Positions 11,685 to 23,079 of a stretch of DNA of 64,000 nucleotides are shown here, one piece after another. Below the pieces are notes generated by a model that was given only the letters and a program-made list of their open reading frames with translations, did no database searches and had not been told where the DNA came from. Made by a program: the position numbers and the translations under genes. The DNA is taken from positions 1,631,001 to 1,695,000 of the forward strand of contig JAEOAD010001413.1 in the NCBI GenBank assembly GCA_036365145.1. Reading direction: 5' to 3'. Position 1 is the first letter of the stretch; each line of letters starts with the position of its first letter. The DNA is from Orientallactaga sibirica. Taxonomy: Eukaryota > Chordata > Mammalia > Rodentia > Dipodidae.

Positions 11685-13228
11685 GTTTGTGTGTTTGGTT
11701 GGTTGGTTTTTCAAGGTAGGATCTCACTCTGGTCCAGGCTGACCTGGAATTCACTATGTAGTCTCAAGGTGGCCTTGAACTCATGGCAATCCTCCTACCT
11801 CTGCCTCCTGAGTGCTGGGATTAAAGGCGTGCGCCACCACGCCCGGCTTCTTCAAGATGACAATGAAACAAGTGACCGGTATTGGCTGTCTCAGTCCTGG
11901 GGAGTTGGATGCAATGACGAAAGTATGGAAACCATAGAAGAGCGCCATAGGAGTGACCTTGCGGAGGACATCTGTTTAGACCTGGCGAAGCCAGGGACTA
12001 GGGCGGTGGCTCAGCAGTTAAAGGTGCTCGTTTGCAAAGCCTGCTGGCCCAAGTTCAGTTCCCAAGCCAACTTTGTGAGTTGGATGCAAATAGTGGCACC
12101 AGCAACTGCTATTTGTTTGCAGTGGCAAGAGGCCCTTCCTGGTGCACACGTGCACACACACATGCATATAAATGAAAAATTTTTAAAAGTGGGTGAAGCT
12201 AGCTAGGGTATGCATCTTACAGCTATGTCTGCTTGCTGTGTGTTGTAGTTACCTTCACGCTGCAGGGACAAAATACTGGACCAAAAGCAGCTTGTGGGGC
12301 TGGAGTCATGGCTTAGTGGTTAAGGTGCTTGCCTGTGAAAAATAAGGACCTAGGTTTGATTCCCCAGTACCCACGTAAGCCTAATGCACAAGGTGGAGCA
12401 TCTGGAATTCATAGGCAGTGGCTGAAAGCCCTGGCACACTCATTCTCTCTGCCTCTCTCACAAATAAATAAAATAAAATAAAATTTTAAAAATAAGAATA
12501 AATGAGAGGGCTGGAGAGATGGCTTAGCGATTAAGGCACTTGCCTGCAAAGCCTAACGACCCAGGTTCAGTTCCCCAGTTCCCCCATAAAGCCAGATGCA
12601 GAAGGAGGCACATGCATCTGGAGTGCATTTGCAGTGGCAGGAGGCCCTAGCGTGCCCATTCTTTATCTGCCTTTCTCTCTTTCTCTCTCAAATAAAAATA
12701 AATTAAATATATTTTTAAAGAAGTTTGTGGGAGGAAAGAGTTTATTTTGGCTTATGGACTGAAGCTCCGTGATGGCAGGGAAAGCATGGCACGGGCAGAG
12801 GCTGGGCACCACCTCTGCCACAGCAGGTGGACGACCACACCAGGAGAGTGAGCTGAGCTCTGGCAAGGGGAGCTGGCTATAACACCCATAAGCCTACCCC
12901 CAATAACACACCCCCTTGAGCCGGGCTCTAATTCCCAAATTGCCATCAGCTGGGGATCAAGCATTAAGCACACACAAGTTTATAGGAAACACCGGAGTCA
13001 AACCACCACACTATTGATGCATTCAGATTTTTAAAAAATATCCATTTGCAAGGAAATAGGGAGGGAGAGAGAATGAATGGGCGCACCAAGGCTTCCTGTC
13101 ACTTCAAAAACAACTCGAGGCATGTGCCACTGTATGCATCTAGCTTTCTGTGGGTACTGGAGAATAGAATCCGGTCCATAAAGCTTTGAAAGCAAGTGAC
13201 TTTAACCACTAAGCAATCGCTCCAGACC

Positions 13229-13266
<38 letters not shown>

Positions 13267-14289
13267 AGGTAGGGTTTCACTCTGGCCCAGGCTGACCTGG
13301 AATTCACTATGTAGTCTCAGGGTGGCCTCGAACTCATGGCGATCCTCCTACCTCTGCTTCCTGAGTGCTAGGATTAAAGGCGTGCGCCACCACACCCGGC
13401 TGATTTATTTATTTATTATTTTTTTAATGTAGGGTCTCACTCTAGCTCAGGCTGACCTGGAATTCACTCTGTAGTCTCAGGGTAGCCTCAAACTCATGGC
13501 GATCCTCCTACCTCTGCCTCCTGAGTGCTGGGATTAAAGGCGTGAGCCACCACGCCCAGCTCCCGAGATATTTTTTTCTTCTGAGTCACAGTTTTGTTTA
13601 TTCCAGGCTGTGTCCTCATACTCACTATGTAATTGAGGATAACCTTGAGCTTCTGACGCTTCTGCCTCTTACCTCCCTAGAGCTGGCATTGAACAAGTTT
13701 GCACCACCATGCCTGGTTTATCCAGTGCTGGGCTTGAACGCAGGGCTTCCTGCATGCTAGATGAGCATTCTACCGACTGAGCCACATCCCCAGCTCAACA
13801 GTATAATTACCTGGAATGTAACCTAATGGAGATTATGAGGCGCCATGAAGCTTTGTCATGACAAGGAATTCTTAAATTCTGGTCCAAAAGCAAAACTTCC
13901 AATGGGAAATAACACTCATGACTGTCCTCTACACGCGCGCGTGCGCACACACACACACACGCACACTCGAGGTGTGAATAAGCTGGGCATGGTGGCACAC
14001 ACCTGTAATCCCAGCACTCAAGAGATACCAACATGAGGATCAGGGGTTTAAGGCCTCTGCTCTATAGCACATTCTAGGCCAGCCTGGGCCTCATAAAAGC
14101 CTGTCCTAAAACAGCCTCTCCTAAAAAAAAATCTTTTGGGGTGGCTGGAAGGGTGGCTTAGCGGTTAAGGTGTTTGCCTGCAAAGCCAAAGGACCCAGGT
14201 TCGGTTCCTCAGGACCCATGTAAGCCAGATGCACAAGGTGGCGCATGCTTCTGGAGTTCATTTGCAGCGGCTGGAGGCCCTGGTGCGCC

Positions 14290-14325
<36 letters not shown>

Positions 14326-14560
14326 CTCTCTCTCTCCCTCTCAAATAAATAAAACTTTAAATATATATATCTTTTTTATTTGCAAGCTAAGAGAGAATGG
14401 GAGCTTAAGGGCCTCCAGCCGCTACAAAAGAACTCCAGATGCATGCGCCACCTTGTGCATGCGGCTTTTCGTGGGTCCTGGGGAATCGAACCCCGCATCT
14501 TTAGACTTTGCAAGCAAGCGCTATAACCGCTGAGCCATCTTTCCAGACAGCTTCAGACTT
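11004..14560. repeat. SINE and microsatellite region
   Basis: Dip-like (+): 11004-11215, 11998-12190 (old), 12297-12490, 12506-12720, 14142-14370; Dip-like (-): 13035-13229, 14372-14548. B1-like: 11227-11370 (+), 11703-11850 (-), 13265-13402 (-), 13420-13562 (-), 13985-14130 (+, old). Polypyrimidine/(TTTC)n tract 11535-11684. Dispersed non-SINE repeat 12255-12296 plus 12722-13015, split by two Dip-like insertions and related to 43145-43540. ID-type fragment 13750-13797. (CA)n with CG steps 13932-13968. 11380-11530 and 11850-11995 are unique with no gene seen. Confidence 0.7.
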
Positions 14561-14659
14561 TAGAGGTGAGTGACGTATGAAATGTGTTTAAGTGAAGGTT
14601 TAAATATACATCACTGCGAGAAGGGTGCTGGACGCCCATTTCTGGAGATGCAAACCCCT

Positions 14660-15000
14660 CTGAAAGTCTGATGGAAGCCTCTTTCTCTCGCCCCGCCCCG
14701 CCGCGGGGCTCGAGCTCGCTAATTGGCCAATGGGCTCCCCAATCCCCGCCCCCTGGCTCCTCGCGGCCCCGCCTCCCCGCGGCTTGGCTACTGCGCAGAC
14801 GCAGACGCAGACGCCTGGCTGCGCTCACGCGTCGCTCCTGGTCTTCCAAGACCACCGAGCCCTGCTCCTAGAGCAGCCCCCCGCGGAGACGCCCCCTTCC
14901 AGCTGAACCGCCACCCGGAAGTGCAGGCGTCCCGGGGACCCCGAGCGTCGCTGTCAGCCCGCCGACTGGTCTCAGGTGCTGTCCTTTAAGATGAACGAGG
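14660..15000 (+). promoter_or_regulatory. CpG-rich promoter-like block of unknown gene
   Basis: The densest CpG region outside the four genes. It has an inverted double CCAAT box ATTGGCCAATGG (14722-14733), GC boxes (ccccgccccc, 14744 onward), an NRF1-like ctactgcgcagacgcag with a repeated GCAGAC triplet set (14788-14813) and an ETS-type CCGGAAGTG (14915-14923). There is no TATA box and no SINE inside. It lies 12 kb upstream of Fis1 on the same strand as judged by the donor at 15239. It could be an alternative upstream promoter of Fis1 or the promoter of a separate non-coding transcript. Confidence 0.55.
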
Positions 15001-15238
15001 CACGGTCCGGTCCGTGTCGCAGGAAGGGCCGTAGGACCGGGCGATGAGTACCGTACTCCAAGGTACAGGAGCCTGGAGGAGTGGCGACCCCGGCCCGAGC
15101 ACATGCCCGCCGTGTAGGCTCGCGGGTGTGTTGTGGATGGAGGATTTCCGGTTGCCGGAGCATCCCGGTAGGAGGAGGCTGACCTGAAAATGTGCGTGGG
15201 TGCAGGGCACCTGGATGCCCGAAGAAGAAGCTCTAAAG
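14870..15238 (+). ncRNA. Candidate first exon ending at a strong donor (AAAG|GTAAGC)
   Basis: Unique GC-rich sequence downstream of the promoter motifs ending in a near-consensus 5' splice site at 15239. No long conserved frame; the 5' boundary is arbitrary. Best read as a non-coding or 5' UTR first exon. Without transcript data the call is tentative. Confidence 0.35.
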
Positions 15239-15302
15239 GTAAGCAGGGGGTGATCATTCAGAATTCAAACAGCATCCTGACCTGAGTAATCATAGATAGC
15301 AT

Positions 15303-15304
15303 TT

Positions 15305-15353
<49 letters not shown>

Positions 15354-15358
15354 TTCTT
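15303..15358 (+). repeat. (TTTC)n microsatellite
   Basis: About 12 uninterrupted TTTC units followed by TTC units, 65 bp downstream of the candidate donor at 15239 and at the tail of an old reverse B1-like element (about 15385-15500). Confidence 0.9.
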
Positions 15359-15499
15359 CGTTTTTTTTTGGGGGGGAGGGGCTTTTCGTTTGGAGACCAG
15401 GTCTTGGCAGTGGAGCCCAGGCTAGCCTCGAACTCACAATTCTCCCGCTGCAGCCTCCCAAGAGTTGGGATTACAGGTGTGTGCAAACAGGCCCAGCTC

Positions 15500-15644
15500 T
15501 AGATGGCATTTTGAGTCAGGACATCGTAGCCCTGATTTTCTCTCTGAAATGCAGCTAGTAGCCAGGTTGGCTTCAAAAAGAAAGATCTGCAGGCTGGCTG
15601 TTGGAATGTGGTGACAGGATGGAAGCAGGGACGGACTGGAACTT

Positions 15645-15695
<51 letters not shown>

Positions 15696-18600
15696 TACCT
15701 TATATATTTATTCCAAGATGTGATTTCTGTTAGACCAAGGCCTCAGTTTAGTTCGTTTCTCTTATCTAACACTGAAAAGAATGTCTGGGTGCTTACTAAG
15801 TGTTGATTGAGTGGGTTTGCTTTTTTTTTTTTCAGTGCGTGTAGTGAGATGCATGTGCTTTTTGCACACGTATGTGGAAGGCACAGGAAAACATCGATGT
15901 TGTTCTCTTCTATCTCCCTTCTGCCTTAGTTCCCTGAGACAAAGTCTCCCTGAACCTGAAGTTCCCCATTTTTTCTGTTAGACTGAATGATAAGGGAGCC
16001 CTAGTGATCCTCCAGTCCCTACACCCTCCTCCCTCTCAGCAATCGGGTTACAGGCATGCGCAGCTCTGCCTGGCTTTTTATCTGCTGGACCATCTCTCCA
16101 GCCCCTGGATTCGCTCTTGATGAGACTTCTTAACTGACTGCATAGCAGGTGCAAATAAGAAATAACAGGAAACGTGCTTGAAAAGTGAGAGAACATCAGC
16201 AGCGGAATTCTGGTCAGTATAGGGTTTTCTGGACATTTCTAGGATCACCATTGACAACAGCCTAAAAAGGGCAGACATCCAAAACAAGTTCCAAACACTG
16301 GTGGACCAGGGAGAACCCAGAGCCCAGAATCTGTAAGTACCAGGACAAATGCCAGTGCTAAGTCTAGTGTCACCAGCCAGAGATGCGGCTTCCCTTTCTG
16401 CTCGGGCACAGGCCTGAGCTGGAGAAGTTCATGCTGTTGTTTTGAATATTCCCATCTACATGTATGAAACCCACGTGACTGTGATTCTTAAGCCTGTATA
16501 TCATTCCATTACAGTGATGTGTTGTCATCTAATAAAAAAAAAAAATCCCCCTCCAAAAAAAAAAAAAGAAGAAAGAAAAGCCATTCCCTGTCATTTTTGT
16601 TACGTGTTTACTGTCTTACATCTCTCAGGAATGTATATCTTTATGCCTTCCTTCTCCCCTCCCTTTATTAACGTTTTCATCAAAGAGTGTATACTTGTTC
16701 AAGTAATACTGCATCTTGATTTGTGAAAAAGGAGAGTGAATGGGAGAGAGTGTGTGTGTGTGTTGGAGTCTCTTGTCACTGCAAAAAAACTCCAGATGCA
16801 TGCACTACTTTGTGCATTTGGCTTTACATGGGTACTGGGGAATCAAACCTGGGTCATCAGGCTCTGCAAGCAAGCACCTTTTACCACTGAGCCAGCTCCC
16901 CAGCCCATAACACTGCATTTTATTTTATGTTACCGTATTGCTTTTCAAAAAGTTTATAAGGAAGCCGGGCATCGTGGCGCACGCGTTTAATCCCAGCACT
17001 GAGGAGGCAGAGGTAGGAGGATCGCCATGAGTTCGTGGCCACTCTGAGAATACAGAGTGAATTCCAGGTCAGCCTGGGCTAAAGTGAGACCCTACCTCAA
17101 AAAACAAAAACAAACAAAAAAGTTTAAAAGGGCTAGAGAGATGGTTTAGTGGTTATGGCATTTGCCTGGAAAGCCTAAGGACCCATGATCTCTCTCTATG
17201 TCCCATGTAAGCCAGACAAGCAAGTGAGGCAAATGCAAGGTTGCACATGCCCGCTAGGTGGCACAAACATCTAGAGTTCGATTTTGCTGGCTGAGGCCCT
17301 GGTGTGCCAATTCTCTCTCTCTCTTAAAAAAAATAATAAATAAAAAAATTATGAAACCAGCATCATAGCACTGTCTGTAACCTCAGTACTTGGGAGGTAG
17401 AGGTAAGAAGATCAAGAATTCAAGGTCATCCATCAGTTACATAGAGTTTCAGGCCAGCCTGAAAGAAAAAGGTTCAAGCCAGGTATGCTGGCACACAACT
17501 TAATCCCAGTACTCAGCAACGTGAGGTAAGAGGATTGCTTTGAGTTTGAGGCCAGCTTGGGCTACAGAGTAAGACAGTACCTTGATAATAAATGTTAATA
17601 ATGACAGTAGTCCATTTTTGCAAAGATTATGAATTGAGTATCTATGTTAGCACTGAGCTGGGCTCTGTGGGTCTAGTAGGAGCAGAGTGACCTAGCTCAT
17701 GCCTTCATGCAGCTTCTAGTCTAGGTCAGGAGGCCATTATTAATCCCATCATCACACAAGGGTATAAATTACACAGTGAGAAGTAGTGTGAAGCAAAAAT
17801 GCAGCCACTAAACCAGGAATTTGAAATCAGATTTAGTTTCAGGAGAACTGGTGGGGTGGGGTGTCTTTAATTTTACTTCTGGTTTACTTTGCCTCGTTTT
17901 ACTTTGAAACTAACTGGAATTGTTCTCTCCTAGTTCCCCTACTGCTTACATGAAGTAGTGGACGATGCGTCTAATGTAAATCAACAAAAATCTGTGCACT
18001 TAGCCGGGCGTGGTAGTGCACGCCTTTAATCCCAGCACTCGGGAGGCAGAGGTAGGAGGATCGCTGTGAATTTGAGGGCACCCTGAGACTACAGAGTGAA
18101 CTCCAGGTCATCCTCGGCTAGAGTGAAACCCTACCTCAAAAAAAAAAAAAAAAAAATCTGTGCACTTGGGCTGTAGGAGTGGCTTAGTTGGATAAAGGGC
18201 TTGCTGTTGAGTTTGGATCCCAAAAACCCGAGTTGTAGCAGGCCACCTGTAATCCCAGCATCCCAGTGAGATGGGAGAAAGACAGGAGAATCTCCTGGAA
18301 GCTCATGGGAATGCTGTGGTAAACAAGAGAGACCCTGCCTCAAACAGGTAGAAGTCAAGAACCAGCATCTGAGGTTGTCTTCTCATCTCCACATATGAGC
18401 CATGGCATTTGTGCATGCATGCGCACGCGCACACATGCACACACAAAATTACAAACTGGTCCTAAATTCATTTTCAGATGAATGACTAGTGTGTTCTTAA
18501 GAACATGCCCTAATCTTTCCTCCCACTGGTACTTTAAGTCATTTCTTTAAGCATGAAGCTCTGGCAGCTGTTTGTCTCCCCTCCCCTCCCCTTCTTTCTT

Positions 18601-19594
18601 TCCTTCCTCTCTCTTTTCCTCTCCTCTCCTCCCTTCCCATCCCCTACCCTCTTTTCTTTCTTCCCCTCTCCCTCCCCCTCCTCCTCTTCCCCTGAAATGT
18701 AAGCAAGAACCTGGTACAACATGGAAGGCAGCCATGTATCAAAACAACTTTTAAAAAATGGGCACAGGGCTGGAGAGATGCCTTAGCGGTTAAGGCACCT
18801 GCCTGCTAAGCCTAAGAACGCTGGTTCCAATCTCCAGGTCCCACATTTAGCCAGATGCAAAGTGACGCAAGAGCGCAATGCCACACTTGGCCACAAGGGG
18901 GGGCGCACACATCTGGATGTCATTCACAGCAGCTGAGACTGTTGGAGCGCCCATCTCTGTCTCCCTCTCCCTCTCCCTCTCTGTCTATCTCTCTCTCTGT
19001 GTCTCTCTCCAAAAATAAATAAAAAATAAAAAAAAAAATTAAATGGGCACAGTTGTGTAGGACTTGTGTTCAAATCCCAGCTCCTCTACTTCTAACTCTA
19101 TGACATTTGGGTGGGTGATAGAACTTTCTAGAACTTTCATGATTGTGATTTTTTTTTTTTTTTTTGGCCACATGACATATGAGAACATTCTATTATATAG
19201 GAGAAAATAGGTGAGAGCAGAATGGGGTGTGTGGCTCCCCAAGGGTTTCATTGCCACACCCAAGCCAGCACTAGAGTGACAGTGCTCATGCAGAATGAAA
19301 TGCAGAGCCCCGCCTACGACCACAAAATGAGACCCAGTGACACTGTCCCTCTCACAGGCCCCTAAATTAGTCAAGGGTGCCCACAAAGACCTACCACAAG
19401 GAGAAGCCTTTCAGCTGAGAACTTGGGGGTTCACCAGGCTAGTTAAGGCCAAAAACCTGTTTGTCAACTCAGTCTCCTCTTACACATCATTCCATCAGCT
19501 TGCTGTCAGCTGAACATGCACTCTGAAGTGTTTTTGTTCAGTGCTGTGAGATGGAAGCCTGCGACTTGCATGTGCTAGGTAAACAGACTACCTC
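15500..19594. repeat. Mixed region between candidate exon and minisatellite
   Basis: (TTTA)n 15643-15697; old rodent repeat 15830-16105; candidate exon 16243-16332; Dip-like (-) 16730-16905; B1-like (+) 16960-17110; Dip-like variant (+) 17128-17345; old B1-like 17350-17465 and 17470-17590; unique 17600-18000; B1-like (+) 18003-18155; degraded tRNA-type 18165-18445; polypyrimidine tract 18572-18695; long-variant Dip-like (+) 18766-19035; mostly unique 19040-19590. 16335-16725 is unique with no supported gene. Confidence 0.65.
16243..16332 (+). other. Candidate internal exon of 90 nt
   Basis: Preceded by ttttctggacatttctAG and followed by GTAAGT, an excellent donor. The 90-nt length is a multiple of three. 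One frame across it reads an acidic/polar helix-like peptide (ITIDNSLKRADIQNKFQTLV, then a stop codon at the junction if unspliced). It is not a SINE. I do not recognise the peptide. It may be the second exon of the transcript starting near 14.9 kb or a decayed exon. Confidence 0.3.
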
Positions 19595-20611
19595 TGAGCC
19601 AGGCCCCGCCCCTCACTGGGGGATTCTAGGCAGGAGCTCTACCACTGAGCCACACCCCCAGCCCCTCACTGGGGGATTCTAGGCAGGAGCTCTACCACTG
19701 AGCCACACCCCCAGCCCCTCACTGGGGATTCAGGCAGGTGCTCTACCACTGAGCCACACCCCAGCCCCTCACTGGGGGATTCTAGGCAGGAGCTCTACCA
19801 CTGAGCCACACCCCAGCCCTCACTGGGGGATTCTAGGCAGGTGCTCTACCACTGAGCCACACCCCCAGCCCCTCACTGGGGGATTCTAGGCAGGAGCTCT
19901 ACCACTGAGCCACACCCCCAGCCCTCACTGGGGAATTCTAGACAGGTGCTCTACCACTGAGCCAGGCCCCTAGCCCCTCACTGGGGGATTCTAGGCAGGA
20001 GCTCTTCCACTGAGCCACGCCCCCAGCCCCTCAGCTAGGCAGGAGCTCTACCACTGAGCCAGCCCCCCTCACTGGGGGATTCTAGGCAGGAGCCACTGAG
20101 CCACGCCCCAGCCCCTCACTGGGGGATTCCACACCCCAGTCCCTCACTGGGGAATTCTAGGGCAGGACCAGCTAGCCTCACTCTACCACTGAGCCACGCC
20201 CCAGCCAGGCAGGGCCTGAGCCACGCCCAGCCCCTCATTGGGGGCCACGCCCCATTCTAGGCAGGAGCTCTACCACTGAGCCACCCCCAGCCCCTCACTG
20301 GGGGATTCTAGGCAGGAGCTCTACCACTGAGAGCCCTCACTGGGGGATTCTAGGCAGGAGCCAGCCCCTCACTGGGGGAGTCTAGACAGGAGCCCACAGC
20401 CCCTCACTGGGGGATTCTAGGCAGGAGCTCTACCACTGAGCCACGCCCCCAGCCCCTCACTGGGGGATTCTAGGCAGGAGCTCTACCACTGAGCCACGTC
20501 CTAGCCCCTCACTGGGGGAGTCTAGACAGGAGCTCTACCACTGAGCCACGTCCCAGCTCGTCACTGGGGGATTCTAGGCAGGAGCTCCACTGCTAAGCTT
20601 CATCCTCAGCC
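19595..20611 (-). repeat. Minisatellite, about 20 units of about 53 bp, derived from an ID/tRNA-Ala-like SINE
   Basis: Repeats of the unit ctcactgggggattctagg / caggagctctaccactgagc / cacacccccagcccc. On the minus strand each unit reads GGGGCTGGGGGTGTGGCTCA then GTGGTAGAGCTCCTGCCTAG, i.e. the 5' half and A box (TGGCTCAGTGGTAGAG) of ID-type tRNA-derived SINEs, with a shortened B-box-like AATCCCCCAGTG. The 5' part (19595-20000) is regular; the middle (20035-20400) has truncated units; the last three are regular again. Confidence 0.9.
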
Positions 20612-23041
20612 ATTTTATTTTGTGACAAGGTCTCACTGTGTTAGCCTTCAGCTTGCTATGTAGCACAGGCAGTCCTGGGACTAGTGACCCTCCCGTGTCA
20701 GTCTCTTGAGTAGGTGGGATTCCAAGTCCTGCACCATGAGGCTCAGCTTGCCCTTGTCCTTGTCTGTCCGGAATGTTTTCTTCTTTAGCTGTATGGTTCA
20801 TTAATTCATACCAGGCATCCGCCCAGGTGTAACTCCCTGTGAGCAGGCTTCATTCGCCCGGCTAGAGTGTCTCCCTTTCCCATTTTGTTTTCTTCGGACT
20901 TTCTCCCCTTTGATTTGTTCGTATATGTGCATGTTCGTGAGTGTAAATGTGGGTGCACACACAGGTTAGAGGACAACTTTCAGGTGTTGGTCCTTACCTT
21001 CCACCTTGTTTGAGGTAGTCTGTTGTTCACCACTTTGTTTGCCAGGCTAGTTGGCCCCACATTTGTGAATGTCTCTCCCTCCCTTCTCATCTTAGGCACT
21101 CTGGGATTACAGACATCTGCTACGGCATCCGGCTTTCCGTGGGTGCTGGGGATCTGAACCCAGGTACTTATGCTTGCCCAGCAAGTGTTTTATCCACTGA
21201 GCCCAACCCAGTTTTGTTTTCTGTGCACTTTAAACTCCCAACATTGCTGTGATTAAATGAGAAACAATTTCTCTACACCCAAACCACTTCTGATAACAGA
21301 GGAGCGCATTTCCTCAAAACAAAGTCATTGTCCACTCATCTTTGGACCCCATTTAGGTGTCCTTCAATTCATTCCCACATTCCCCGCTTAAAATGCTGGT
21401 CACAAGCCTTGGGTTGTCATGTGTACCTCGGAGTTCCCAGTTATAAATTCCTCCTCAGGGCTGATAAGCCGTGACAGCTGGTGGGACTCAAGGAAGCGCT
21501 TGCTCCTTCTGCTTTCCTGTAAAAGATAAAACTTGGAGGCCTGAGGAGGTGACTGGGTAAAGCGCATGCCATGCACACCTGAGGCTTAGTTCAGATCCCC
21601 AGCACCCATGGAAAAGCCAGGGGTGGCAGTGTGCGTCTGTAACCCCAGCCGGGGGGAGGCAGAGATGGGAGGATCCCTGGGACACACTGGTCAGCTAGTC
21701 CAGGTACCTGGGGAGCTCCAGGTTCAAGGAGAAACCCTGTCTCGAACGGTGGAGAGCAACTGAGAAAGACAGCGATGTTGACTGCTGGCCCCCACACATG
21801 CAAGCACCCACACATTGCTGACTGAGCATTCCCAGAGCACCCACCACTTCACTGGGCCTTTCCCATTGTGTTTTAGCCTTTTCTTTCTTTCTTTCTCTCT
21901 TTCTTTCTTTCTTTCTTTCTTTTTTTTTTAGTGTATTGTGCAGGTTCATGTGTATGGATATAGGTACACACTTCCATACAAGCATCATCCACACAAACAT
22001 ACACTGGCAGAAAATAATAAAAATAAAAGATACAATTCAGAATTGGCCAATTGAAAGAGATACACAGGGCAGGGTGTATCACTTGTCCACCCGCACCTGC
22101 CTCACTGCACCATCACGTGATCACCAGCCCGGAGGCGCTCTGAACCCCAGAGTTGAGGGCTTGTGGGTGCAATTAATTATTAACTCCATCTCTAGCCCCT
22201 CTCCCTTCCCTGAAGGATGAGAAGCGGGGAGAGCTCAAAGTTCCAAGCTTTCATCTGGGTTGGTTCTTTCTGTGCCCAGCCACCATCCTGCAGCTACCCA
22301 GGACCCCACCAAGAACCACCCTATTAAAATAAAAGGTGTTCCCATCCCTCCCTCAAGGGTGTGAGGAGCCTCGTCTACAAGATGCTCCCACGACTTCCAT
22401 CAGAAAACTCAAGGATCGCCAGGCGTGGTGCAGCACACGCCTTTAATCCCAGCACTCGGGAGGCAGAGGTAGGAGGATCACCATGAGTTGAGGCCACCCT
22501 GAGACTACATAGTGAATTCCAGGTCAGCCTGAGCTAGAGTGAGACCCTACCTCGAAAAACCAAAAAGAAGAGAAGAGGGAAGAGAAGAAAAGAAAAGAGA
22601 AGAAAAGAAAGGAACAGAAAAGGATGTTTGGATCTGTGTAGAGACCAAATATGTTTGTTTGTCTGTCTGTTTGTTTCATTTTGACATAGTCGTTGGTTTT
22701 GTTTTGTTGAGGCAGTGTCTTTTGTAGCCCGTGCTGGCTTTTTTACTTTTATTTTTTAAATTTTATTTATTTTATTGTCGGTTTTGGTTTTCAAGATAGG
22801 GTTTCACTGTAGCCCAGGCTGACCTGGAATTCACTATGTAGTCTCAGGGTGGCCTTGAACTCAGTGATCCTCCTACCTCTAGAGGCCTCCTGAGTCCATG
22901 CTGGCTTTAATACCATATATAGCCAAAGGTGACCTTGAATTCCTCATCCTCCTGCCTGTACTCCCAAGTGCTGGGATTACAGATGTATATCATCCCACCC
23001 AGCTGTTTGTATTTACTGGTTTTTGTTCTGTTACACACACA

Positions 23042-23079
<38 letters not shown>

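Noticed and set aside
11433..11754. Lys/Glu-rich frames (KERKKERKKE type)
   Set aside because: They are translations of the (TTTC)n/(TTCC)n microsatellite in reverse; the same applies near 15258-15486 and 18534-18735.
19595..20611. CRISPR-like array
   Set aside because: The units are contiguous with no unique spacers and derive from a SINE in a mammalian genome; it is a minisatellite.
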